Assembly: GCA_023846275.1 (NCBI GenBank) | Contig: JAIUJO010000295.1 | Span: forward strand, 124,001 to 188,000 | Direction: 5' to 3' | Length of the DNA: 64,000 nt | Origin: Vanilla planifolia | Lineage: Eukaryota; Streptophyta; Magnoliopsida; Asparagales; Orchidaceae | In this document: positions 1 through 13,300 of the stretch, in pieces | How positions within the stretch are numbered: position 1 is the stretch's first letter | Layout of the letters: each line of letters opens with the position of its first letter | Made by a program: the position numbers and the translations under genes | Notes under the pieces: generated by a model | Told to the model about the DNA's origin: nothing | The model's database searches: none | Seen by the model: only the letters and a program-made list of their open reading frames with translations

Positions 1-1380
1 TCTCCTCTACTCTACTTTACAATTCCCTTCTTGTCTTTTCTCTACTTTAACCTACATTACTCTATTTTGCTCTGTTCTACTTTACTCTACTCTATCCTAC
101 CCTACCCTATCCTTCCCTACCCAACCTTACACTATGCTACTCTACTCTACTCTACTCTATACTACTTTCCTCTTTTCTCCTCTCCTCTATCATACCTTAC
201 TCAACTCTGTCCTATCTTACCTTACCCTATGTTATGTTACCCTACTCTACTCTACTCTATTATGCTCTACTCTATCCTTCTCTACTCTTCTCTACTATAT
301 TATACTCTGCTCTATTCTATTCTTCTCAACTATACTATACTCTACTCTGCTCCACTCTACTTTACATTACTCTACTCTACCCCACCCACTCTACTCTCCT
401 CTCCTTGGTTCTCCTCAATCCTACCCTATCCTATCCGACCCTACCATACCCTACCTTATGTTACGCTACTCTACTATACTTTACTCTACTCTGCTCTACT
501 CTAATCTACACTACTCTACCTTACTCTACTCTACTATACTTTACTTTATTCTATTACACTCTACTATACTTTTCTCTACCCTACTCTACTCTACTCTACT
601 ATACTTTAATCCACTCTACTTTAGACTACTATGCTCTACTCGACTCAATTCTGTGCTACTCTACTCAACTCTACTCCTCTCTTCTCTACTCTAAGTTAGC
701 CTAGTCTAGCCTCACCTAGCCTTACCTAGCCTTGCTTAGCCTTGCCTAGTCTATCTTAACCTTGTTCTACTCTACTCTACTCTACTTTTCTCTACTTTAA
801 TCAACTCAACTCTAATTTTCTTTAATCTACTCAAGTCTACTCTACTTTACATTATCCTAGCCTAGCCTAACTCTACACTACTCTGCTCTATTCTACCTTA
901 TCTTACCCAATATTACCCTACCCAATGCTACTCAACTCGACTCTACCCTACTATATCCTCCTCTCCTCTCCTCACTTCTCCTCTCCTCTACTCTCCTCTC
1001 CTCTTCTTTCCTCTTTTTTGCTCTACTCTTGTCTACTTTTCTTTGCTCTTATCCACTTTGCTTTAGTCTACTCTACTATACTATACTCTACTCAACTGAA
1101 CTCTACTCTACACTATTCTATTCTACTCTACTCTGTTGTGCTCTGCTTTATTTTACTCTACTCTACTCTAATATACCCTACATTATCCTACCCTATTTTT
1201 CCCTATCTTACCGTATGCTACTCTAGTCTACTATACTCTACTCTATTCAGTACTACTCTACTATACTGTACACTAGTCTTACTTACCTTAGCCTAGGTTA
1301 GCTTAACCTAGCCTAGCCAAGCCTAGTCTTGCCTAGCCATGCTTAGCCTAGCCTAGCCTAAAATCACCTAGCTCTACTTT
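1..1380 (-). repeat. Mixed pentamer array, inverted copy of 28,280-29,675
   Basis: The top strand is pyrimidine-rich (CTCTA, CCCTA and CTAGC pentamers). Read on the bottom strand it follows 28,280-29,675 with the same variants in the same order. Bases 20-75 match the reverse complement of 29,601-29,655 almost exactly, including the rare AAGACAAGAAGGGAATT. The paired CCCTA blocks at 180-245 and 400-470 match 29,430-29,495 and 29,205-29,275. The unusual stretch at 960-1,230 matches 28,440-28,720. Paired coordinates sum to about 29,675 throughout. Similarity stops near 1,380/28,280, where the left side passes into the simple array. The segment runs off the left edge, so the duplication is probably longer. 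Its open frames rich in Leu, Tyr, Ser and Thr are pentamer translations and not genes. Confidence 0.85.
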
Positions 1381-4300
1381 AGCTTAACCTAGCTCTACTC
1401 TATTATACTCTATTATACTCTACTCAACTCAACTAATCTCTAGCCTTGCTTAGCCTATCTTAGCTTAGCCTAACCTTGCTCTACTCTTCTCTACTCTGCT
1501 ATACTCTGCTCTATTATGCTCTTCTTTGCACTGGTCTACTATATTCAATTATGCTCTACACTACTCTACTATACTTTACTCTACTTTGGTCTACTCTATT
1601 CTACTCTACTTTAGCCAAACCTAACCAAACTTAGTTATATTCAACTCTACTCTGCTTTATATTGCTCTAACCTAGCGTAGCCTAGCATACCTTAACTTAC
1701 CTAGCCCAACCTAGCCTAGCCTAACCTAGCTCTATTCTACTATACTCTATTATACTATACTCTACCCTACTCTACTTTACTCTATTCTACTCTAGCTTAG
1801 CCTAGCCTAGCCAAGACTAACCTAGCTCTACTCTAGAATAGCCTACCCTAGCCTAGCCTACCTTAGCTTATCTTAGCTCTACCCTACTCTACTTTTCTCT
1901 GCTCTGCTTTACTCTACTTTGCTCTGCTCTACTCTACTATTCTTTGCTTTCTAGTACTCTATTCTACTCTACACTGCCCTGCTATGCTCTGCTCTACTCT
2001 ACTTTATTCTATTATTCTCATGCCTAACCTAACCTAATCTAGCTCTACCATACTCTACTCCATACTACTCTACTCTACTCTAATCTACTTTTGTCTACTC
2101 TAGTCTGTGCTACTCTAACTTTGTCTAGCTTAGGCTAGTCGAACCAAGCTCTACTCTACTATGCTCTACTCTACTCTAGCTTAGCCTAACCATGCTCTAC
2201 TCTCCTCTGCTCTACTCTACTCTATTGTGCGCTTCTCTAATCTACTCTGCTTTACTCTACTTTACTCTACTCTACTATACTCTAGCCTAGCTTAGCTAAC
2301 ATAGCTTTATAATATGTTAGTCTACTATACTCTACTATACTCTACTCCACACTACTCTGCTCTACACTTTCCTACTGAACTCTAACCTACCCTACCCTAG
2401 CCCAACCTAGCTCTACACTACCATACTATACTATACTATACTCTTTTCACTCTATTCTACTCTACTCCAATCCACTCTACTCCAACCTTGCCAAACCAAG
2501 CCTAGCTTAGCCTAACTTAGCTCTACTCTGCTCTGCTCTATTCTACTATACTCTACTCTACTTTAATCTACTCATCTTTGTTTTACTCTTCTCTACTATT
2601 CTCTACTCTGCTCTGATATGCTCTGCTCTGCTTTGTTTTGTTCTCTCTAGTCTACTCTACTCTACTCTATTCTAGCCTAGCCTGACCAAACAAAACTCTA
2701 CTCTAATCTACTTTACACTCCTCTACTCTACTCTACTCTACTCTAGGTTAGCCTAGCCTAGCCTACCATAGCCTAGCCTATCCAAGCTCAACTCAACCCT
2801 ACTCTACTCTATCCAAACCAAGCCAAGCCTAGCCTAACATAGGTCTACTCTACCCTACCTAGCCAAGTCGAGCCTAACCTAGCCCTACTCTACTCTACTC
2901 TACTATGCTCTACTTTGCCCTGCTCTTCTCTGCTTTACTCTACTCTACTCTACTGTACTCTACTCTACTCTACTCTATTATACTCCACTAAACTCTAGCC
3001 TAGCCTAGCATAACCTAACCTAGCTCTACTCTATTCTACTCTACTCTAGCTTAGCCTAGCCTACCCTTGCTCTACTATACTCTACTCTTCTTTACTATAA
3101 TCTACTCTGCTCTACTCTACTCAACTCTACTCAACTCAACTCTACTCTACTCAACTCTAACCTAGCCTAGCCTAACCTAGCTCTAGTCTATTCTAATCTA
3201 CTCTAGCCTCAACTAGCCTAGCCTAACCTATTTATACTCTGCTCTACTTGCATAGCTCTACTTTATTTTGCTCTGCTTTACTCTGCTCTACTCTTGTCTA
3301 CTATGCTTTACTCTTTTCTATTCTACTCTAATCTAGCCTAGCCTAGCTTAACCTAGCTCTACTCTATTTTAATGCACTCTACTCTCCTCCACTTTACTCT
3401 ATCCTATTTTGCTCTACTTTGTTCTACTCTACTCTGCTTTGCTCTACTCTGCTCTACATTACTCTACTCTACTATACTTTGCTCTACTCTACTCTATTGT
3501 ACTCTACTCTACTATGCTCTACTCTGCTCTTCCCTAGTTTAGCTTAGCCTAGGCTAGCCTCGCCTAGCCTAACCTAGCTCTACTGTACTCTATTTTACTC
3601 TATCTTACTCTACTCTACTCTAGCCTAGCCTACCATAACCTATCCTAGCCTAACTTAACTCTACTCTACTTTACTCTAATCAAATCTACCTTACTCTACT
3701 CTACTCTAACTTAGCCTTGCTTAGCCTAGTATAATCTACCTCTACTTTACTCTACTCTACTCTACTCTAGCAATGCCTTGCCTATTCGAGCCTAGCCTAA
3801 CCAAGCTCTACTATACTCTGCTCTACTTTACTCTATTCTAGTCTAGTCTACTCTGCTCTACTCTATTCTACTGTACTATATTCTACTCTACTCTATTATA
3901 CACTTGCCTAGCCTTGAATAACTTAGCTATACTCTACTCTACTCTACTCTAGCCTAGTATAGCCTAGCCAACCCTTGCAAAACCTAGCCTAGCCTTGCTG
4001 GCCTAACCTAGCTCTACTCTACTATACTCAACTCAACTTAGTTCTACTCTACTTAACTCTACTCTTCTTTAGCCTAGCCTCACCAAACTTAGCCTAACCT
4101 AGCTCTACTGTACTCTGCTCTACTTTACCTTATTCTGCTCTACTCTACTCTCACCTACTCTACTCTACTATGTTCTACTTTGCTTTACTCTGCTCTACTC
4201 TGCTCTTCTCTTCTCTGCTCTGCTCTGCTCTACTCTGCTCTACTCTGCTCTTCTCTACACTACTCAACTCAACTCTACTCTACGCTAGCCTAGTTTAGCC

Positions 4301-7300
4301 TAGCCTAGCCTCTCCTAGCTTAACCTAGCTCTACTCTACTCTACTCTACTCAACTCTACTCTATTCTAATTTAGCCTTTCCTAGCCAAGCCTACTCTAGC
4401 CTAACCTAACCTAACTCTGCTTTACTCTACTTTTCTCTATTCTAATCAACTATATTCACTCTACTCTACTCTAACTTAGCCTAGCCTAACCTTACTCTAC
4501 TTTACTCTACTCTACTCTACACTACTCTACCCTACTCTTGCTAGCCTTTCTTAAATAAGTTTTGCTCTGCTCTACTTTGCTCTACTCTGCACTACTATGC
4601 TCTGCTCTACTCTACTCTTTTCTACTACTCTCTTCTCATCTTTGCACTGCTATGCCTTACTTTGCTCTACTCTACCCTACTCTACTCTACTCTACCATTG
4701 CATAGCCTAACCAAACCTAGCCTAACCAATCTATACTCTACTTTACTCTACTATACTCTATTATACTCCACTCTACTCTATTCCACTCCACTCCAACTTA
4801 GAATAGCCTAACCTAGCTTAGCCTTGCTTAGCCTAACCTAGCTGTACTCTACTTTGCTCTGCTCTACTATTCTTCTCTTTGCTCTATAATGCTCTATTCT
4901 GCTCCACTCTTATCTATTCTACTCTACTATACTCGAGCCTAAGCTTGTCTAACCTAGTCTAACCAAACCCTACCCTACCCTACTCTACTATTCCCTACTC
5001 TACTCTACTATACTCTACGCTAGCCTCGCCTAGCCTAACCTTGATTACACTAGCCTAGCTTAGGCTAAGCTTGCTCTACTCTACTCTACTATACTCTATT
5101 ATACTATACTATACTCTACTATACTCTTCTCTGCTCTGCTCTACTCTATTGTTATTTACTCTTCTCTAGCCTAGCCATACTTAACCTAACCTAACCTGGG
5201 TTTACTCTACTCTACTTTACACTTTTCTTGCCTAGCATAACCTAGCCTAGCTTAGTCTAGCCTAACCTAGCTCTACTCCACTCTGCTCTACTCTACTATA
5301 CTTTGCTATGCTCTACTTTATTCTACTCTACTCTGCTATACTCTACTCTACTCTGCTCAACACTACTCTGCATTACTCCACTCTACTCTACTCTGCTCAG
5401 CTCAGCTCTGCTCTACTTTGTTCTGGTATGCTTTGCACTACACTACTCTACTCTGCACTACTTTACTTTACTCTACTTTACTATAGTCCACTCTACAATT
5501 TTCTAACTACCCTAACCTAGCCTAGCCTAACCTAGCTTAGCCTAGCTTAACCTAACCCAGCTTTTCTCTACTTTGCTCTACTCTTCTCCACTCTACTTTT
5601 CTATTTTCTATTCTCCTCTACTCTACTCTGCTATACTCCACTCTCCTCTATTCTACTCTGCCCTACTCTACTTTGCTTCACTCTACTATAGCCTATGCTA
5701 GACTAGCTTAGTCTAGGCACTCTAACCTTACTTGGCCTAGCCCAATATAGCCTAACCTTGCTCTACTCTACTCTACTCTACTCTAGCTTAGGCTTGCCTA
5801 GCTTAACCTAGCACTACTCTACCCTACTCTAGTCTGCTCTACAAAACTCTACTCTACTATACTACGCTTATCTTTACTCTAGTCTATTCAATCTTGTCTA
5901 CTATACTATACTCTAGCATAGTTTAGCCTACAATGGCCTAGCCTAGCCTAACCTAGCTCTACTCTACTCTACTCTAGTCCACTTTAGTCTAGCCTTACCT
6001 AGCCTACCCTTGCCTAACCAACCATTACCTAAACTAGCTCTACTCTACATTACTTTATTATAATCTACTCTAATCTACTCTACTCCACAATAGTCTTCTC
6101 TACTATACTCCAACTTAGCCTAACCTTGCTCTACTCTACTTTACTTTATGCTACTCTACTCCATTTTATTATGCTTAGCCTAGTTCAGCCTAGCGTGACC
6201 CAGCTCTGCTCTGCTCTACACTGCTTGGCTGTTCTATTCCCTACTCTTCTCTTCTTTTTTTACTCTATTGTACTGTACTATAGCCCAACCTTGCCTAACC
6301 TAGCTCTTCTCTACTCTACTCTACACTACTCTACTCTAGCTAGACCTATCCTACCCTAGCCTAGCCTAACTTAGCTCTACTCTACTCTACTCTAACCTAG
6401 CCTTCCCTAGCCTAACCTAACCTAGCTCTACTTAACTCTATTTTACTTTACTCTACTCTACCCTAGCCTAGCATAGCCTAGCCTCCCTTAGGAAAACCTA
6501 GCTCTGCTCTACTCTGCTCCACTCTACTCTACTCTACTTTGCTTTGCTCTCCTCTACTTTGCTCCATTCTACTCTACTTAGCTCAGTTCAGCTTAACTCT
6601 GCTCTACTTTACTCTTTTATATTATACTCTGCTTTGCTTTGCTTTTTTTTGCTTTGCTTTGCTCTGCTCTATAGTATTCTACTCTACTATACTTTAGCCT
6701 AGGCTAGCTAAGTGTAACCTAACCTAGCTCTCTTTATCCTACTCTACTCTGCTATACTCTACTCTATTTTAACCTACTCTAGCCTAGCCTCACCTAGCCT
6801 AGCTTTACCTAACTCTACTCTACTCTACACTACTCTACTCTACTATGCTCTACTGCACTTAACACTGCTCTACTTTACTATACTCTACTCTACTCAACTC
6901 TACTATACTCGACCCAACTCTACTCTACACTACTCTACTCTACTCTACCCTACTCTACTCTACTCTACTTTACTCTATTATACCCTATTCTAGCCTAGCC
7001 TTGCCCTGGCTAGTCTAAATTAGCTCCACTTTACTCTATCCTATCCTAGCCTAGCTTAACCATGCTCTGCTTTAATCTGCTCTACTCTGTTCTGCTCTTC
7101 TTTACTCTACTTTACTCTTCTCTACTCTACTATGCTCTACTCTACTCTACTCTGCTCTGCTTTCCTCTACTCTACTCTGTTCTGCTCCTTTCTGCTCTAC
7201 TCTGCTCCACTCTGCTCTGCTTTACTCTACTCTACTTTACTATACTCGCCTACTTTAGCCTACCTTAGTCTAGCCTAGCCTAACCAAGCTCTACTCTACT

Positions 7301-10300
7301 CTACCCAACTCTAACCTGGCCTAACCTAACAAGCTCTACTATACTCTACTTTGCTCTACTCTACTCTGCTCTGCTTTGCTCTACTTTACTCTACTCTACT
7401 CTATTTTGCTCTGTTCTATTCTACTCTACTCTTGCCTAGCCTACCCTAGCTAAGCCTAGCCTAACCTAGCTCTACTCTACTCTACTCTACTCGACTCGAC
7501 TCTAGCCAAGCTTAACATAGCCTAGCCTAACCTTGACTAGCTTAACTTAGCTCTGCTCTACTCTGCTCTTCTTTGTTCTCCTCTTCTTTGCTCTATAATG
7601 CTCTGCTTGGCTCTACACTGCTCTGCTCTGCTCTCCTCTCAACTCCTCTCCTATACTCTCTCTCTTGTACTCTTGTCTCCTTTGCTCTCCTCTCCTCTCC
7701 TCTCCTTTACTCTACTCTACTCTACTCTACTCTACTCTACTCTACTCTACTCCACTCTAATCTACTCTTCTCTAATATACTATACTCTACTCTATTATAT
7801 TCCACTCTACTCTACTCGATCCTATTCTGTTCTAACCTTGGCTAGCCAAGCATAATGTAGCTCTAATCTATTCTACTCTACTCTACTCTAGCCTAGCCTA
7901 TCCTATCCTAACCTAACCTAACCTATCCTACTCTGGTCTACTCTACTCAAATCTACTCTATTGTAACCAAGCTTACCCTAGCCTATCTTTGCTCTGCTCT
8001 ACTCTACTTTACTCTGCTCCACTCCAATCTGCATTACTCTACTCTGCTTTACTCGACATTACTCTGCTCTACTCTTTTGCTCTGCCCTGCTTTGCTCTGC
8101 TCTGCTCTACTCTCCTCTCTTCTCCTCTCTTATACTCAACTCTACTCTTCTCTACTCTACTCTAATCTATTCTACACTGCTCCAAATTAGTCTAGCTAAG
8201 CTTAACTCTCCTCTAATGTGTTCTACTCTACTCTACTCTACTAAGCTATTATCTACTCTACTATGCTTTTTTTTGCTCTACCCTACTCTTCTCTTCTCTC
8301 CTTTGCTCTCCTCTACTCTACTCTACTCTACTATACTTTTCTGTTCTCTCCTTTGCCCTACTCTACTCTGCTTCTTCTACTTTACTCTGCTCTGCTCTCA
8401 CCAAGCCTAGCCTAGCCTAGCCCAACTGAGCTCTACTTTACTCTAGCATAGTTTAGCCTAGCAAAGCATAACCAAGCTCTACTATACTCTACTCTATTCT
8501 ACTATACTCTACACTACTCTGCTCTAGCTTAACCTAACCTAACCTAGCTCAGCTCCACCATGCTCTACTCTGTTCTTCTCTGCTCTACTCTACTCAGCAC
8601 TGCTCTAATTAGCTTAGCTCTACTCTACTCTGGTAAGCTCTACAATACTCTTCTCTGCTCTGCTCTACTCTGCTTTGCTCTACTCTACTCTCCTCTACTT
8701 GATTATACTCTACTCTACTCTAGACTCATCTACACTAATCTAACCTGGCTCTACTCTACTCTATTCTACTATATACTACTCTACTCTAGCCTTGCCTAAC
8801 CCAGCATACACTTGCCTAGCCTAACCTAATGTAGCTCTGCTCTACTTTCCTTTACGGTACTGTACTCTACTCTACTCTACCTTTTTCTACCATACTCTAC
8901 TCTATTTTACTCTACCCCACTCAACTCTACTCTACTTTACTCTAGCCTACCCTAGCCAAGCCTAGTCTGGCATAGCCTAACCTAACCTAATTCTACTATG
9001 CTTGGCTCTACTCTTCTATACTTTGCTCTGCCATACTCTTCTAAATACTCTGTTTCACTTTACTCTTCCCTGCACTGCTCTACTTTGCTTTTCTTTACTC
9101 TACTCTACTCTGCTCTACTCTACTCTACTTTATCCTAACAGAACCTAGACTTGCATAGTTGAACAAAGCTCTACTCTACTCATTTCTACTCTAATCTACT
9201 CTACTCAACATTACTCTATTCTAGCCTGACTTAGCCTAGCCTTCCCTTGCCAAGCCTATCCTAGCTTATCATAGCCTGACTTAACTCTACTCTGCTCTAC
9301 TTTACTCGACTATACTATACTATACTCTAATCTACTCAACTCTACTATACTCTACTGTACTCTACTCTACTTTACTCTACTATACTCTACTCTAACAAAG
9401 CCTAGCTTATCCTAGCTCTACTATACTCTACTCTAACTTAGTCTAGCCTAGCTTAACCAAGCTCTACTATACTCTTCTCTTTTTTGCTCTGCTCTGGTCT
9501 ACTCTACTCTGCACTACTCTACTCTTCTTTCATCTACTCTACACTGCTCTGTTCTGCTCTTCTCTGCTCTGCTCTACTCTGCTCTGCTCTACCTCACTCT
9601 GCTATGCTCTACTTTGCTCTACTCTATTATACTCTGCCATACTCTACTTTAACCTAGTTTACCCTAGCCAGGCCTAGGCTAACCTATCCAAGCTCTACTC
9701 TATTCTTCTTTACCTAATCTACTCTACTCTGCTCTTACCTAGTCAAGCCTAACCTAGCTCTGCTCTGCTCTACTTAGCTCTACTTTGCTCTACTCTACTC
9801 TGCTCTACTCTATTGTACTGTACTGTACTATACTCTACTCTACTTTGCTCTACTCTACTCTACTCTACTTTTCTCTACTCTACTATACTCTACTTAGCTC
9901 TGCTCTACTCTACTCTACTTCAACCAAGCCTAGCCATGCCTAGCTTAACATAACATAGCTTTACTCTACTCTACTCTACTCTTACATAGCCTAACCTTTC
10001 CTAGCCTAGTATAGCCTAGCTAGCTCTACTCTACTCTACTAAACTATACTCTACTCTACTCTAGTCTACTCTATTCTACTCTACACTACTCTACCCAATT
10101 ACTCTACTGTACTCTAACTTATCCTTGCCAAGCCTTGCTTTGCCTAACCTAGCCTTAGTCTACTCTGCTCTTCTCTACTCGTCTATGCTCTTCTCTACTC
10201 TGCTTTACTCTGCTCCATTCTTTTCTGCTCTTCTCTGATTTGCTCTACTTTGCTATGCTCTGCTCTACTATGCATTGCTTTACTCTACATTGCTCTACTC

Positions 10301-13300
10301 TATTCTACTCTACTTTACTGTACTGTACTATACACTTCTCTACTCTATTCTACTCTACTCTAATCTACTCTGCTCTACTCTGCTCTACTCTACTCTACTC
10401 ATCTCTACTCTATTTTACTCTATTATGCTTCACTCTACTTTGTTCTATTATGCTCTACTCTACTCTACTCTACTTTAGCCTAGCTTACCCTAGCCTATCC
10501 TCGCCTAACATTGCTCTACTCTACTCAACTCTACTCTACTATACTATACTCTAATCAACTCTACTCTAATCTACTCCACTCTACTCTACCATATTCTACT
10601 CTACTTCACTTCACTCTACTATACTCTAACCTAGCCTAACCAAACCTTACTCTACTCTACTCTACCCTACTCTTACCTATCCTAGGCTAACCTTACTCTA
10701 CTCCACTATTCTTACTCAACTTTTCTCTTTTCTTCTTTACTCTACTCTGCTTTGCTCTTTTCTACTCTACTCTACTATACTCTACTATGCTCCACTCTAT
10801 TCTACTCTGCTCTGCTTTATTCTACTCTACTCTACTCTAACCTAGTCTATCCTAACTTAACCTAGCTTTACTCTACTCTACTCTACTTTGCATAGCTCAA
10901 CTCACTTTTACTCTACTCTGTTATGCCCTGCTCTATTCTGCTATACCATGCTCTACTCTATTCTGCTCTACTCTACTCCACTCTAACCTAGCCTTGCCTA
11001 ATCTAGCTTAACCTAGCTCTAGTCAACCCTACTCTACTCTGTTCTACTATGCTCGGCTCTACTTTGCTCTACTCTACTTTGCTTTACTCTACTCTGCCCT
11101 ACTCTACTCTATTCTACTCTACTCTATTATATTCTATCCTAGTTTACCCTAGCTTAGTTGATCTAAGCCTAACCTTCTCTACTCTACCCTACTCTATGCT
11201 ACCCTACTCTACTCTACTCTAACCTAGCCTATCCTATCTTAAAAAACTCTACTCTACATTACTCTACTCTACTCTACTCTAATCCACTCTACTATACTCT
11301 ACTTTACTCTAACATAGCCTATCTTAGCCTAACATAACCTAGCATTACTATACTCTTCTCTACCCTACTCCAGTCTACTCTGGCTCAGCATAGCTAAGCC
11401 ATCCCAATCCTTACCAAGCCTAACCTAGCATTACTCTGCTCTACTCTATCTGTTCTACTCTACTCTGCTTTACTATACTCCAATCTGCTCTATTGTACAC
11501 TTGCCTAGCCTAACAAAACCTAGCTCTACTCTACTCTGCTCTAAACTACTCTACTCTACTCTGTTCTACTCTAGCCTAGCCAAGCCTATTCTTGCCTAGC
11601 TTAACCTAGTCTGGCCTAGCCTAACGTAGGTGTACTCTACACTATTCTACTCTACTCTACTCCACTCTACTTTAGCAAAGTTTTGCCTATCCAAACTTAG
11701 CCTAACCTAACCTAGCTCTACTCTACTCTACTCTTCTCTACTCTACTCCACTCTAGCCTAGCCTACTCTCCATACCTAATATAGCCTAACCTAACCTAAC
11801 TTTATCTACTCTACTATAATTTAGTACTTTCTAATCTACTCTACTCTAACATAACCTACCCTAGCCTAGCTTAATCTTGCTCTACTTTACTTTACTCTAC
11901 TCTACTCTAGCCTAGCCACTCCTAGCCTAATGTAGCTCTGCTCTATTCTGCTCTACTCTACTCTACTTTACTCATCTCTACTCTACTCTACTCATCTCTA
12001 CTCTACTCTACTCTTTTGTTCTCTAGCCTAGCCTTACTTAACCTAGCTTTATTATACTATACTCTACTCTACCCTAATCTACTCCACTTTTGCTTAACAT
12101 AGCCAAACCTAGCATAGCCAAGCCAAACCAAGCCTAGCCTATCCTAGCTCTATTATACTCTCCTCTACTTCACTCTACTCTACTCTACTCTACTCTACTT
12201 TACACTACTCTACTCTATTTTACTCCACTCTACTCTACTATACTCTACTCTACTTTACCCTAACCGAGCCTAGCCTTGCATTGCCCAACTTAGCCCTACT
12301 CTACTCTGCTCTGCTATGCTTTGCTTTGCTCTACTCTACTCTACTCTACACTTCTCTACTCTACTCTGCTCTACTCTATTTTATTCTGCTCTGCTCTGAT
12401 ATGCTCTACTTTGCTCTACTCTACTCTGCTATGCTTTACTTTATTCTACTCTGCTCTACTATACTCTACTCTACTATAGTCTACTCTACTCAACTCTATA
12501 ATGATCTTGCCTAGTTTTGCCTAGCCTAGCATAACCCAGCTCTACTCTACTCTACTCTACTCTACTCCACTATACTCTACTCTTGCCTAGCCTAGCCTAG
12601 CTTAACCTTCTCTAGCCTAGCTTAGCCTAACCATGCCAAGCCTAGCCTAGCTTCACTCTACTTTACTCTACTCTACTCTACTCTAATCTACTATATTCTA
12701 CTTTACTCTAACTTAGCCTAGCGTAGCCTAGCCTTACCTTGCTCTACACTACTCTACTCTAGCCTAGCCTAGCTGAGCCTAACCTTGCTCGACTTTGCTC
12801 TACTTTGCTATAATCTTCTCTGTTCTTCTCTACTTTCCTCTACCCTACTCCGCTCTCCTTTACTTTATTATACTCCATCCTTGCCTAACCTAGCGTAAAT
12901 CTACTCTACTCTACTATACTCTACTCAACTCTGCTCTATCTTAGCATCACCAAGCCAATCCTATCCTAGCCTAGCCTAGCATAACCTAGCTCTAGTTACT
13001 ATACTCTACTCTACTCTAACTTAGCCTAACCTATCCTAGCTTAACCTAGCTCTACTTTACTCTACTCTACTCAATACTAGCCTAGCCTATCCTAGGCTAA
13101 CCTAGCTCTACATTGCTTCGCTCAGCACTGATCTACTCTACTCCATGCTGCTTTGCTTTATTTTGCTCCACTTTGCTCTACTCTACTCAATTATGGTCTA
13201 CTCTGCTCTACTCTACTTTGCCCTGCTCTACTTTACTTTACTCTATAGTACTCTACATTAACCTAGCCTAACCTAACCGAACCAAGCTCTACTCTACTCT

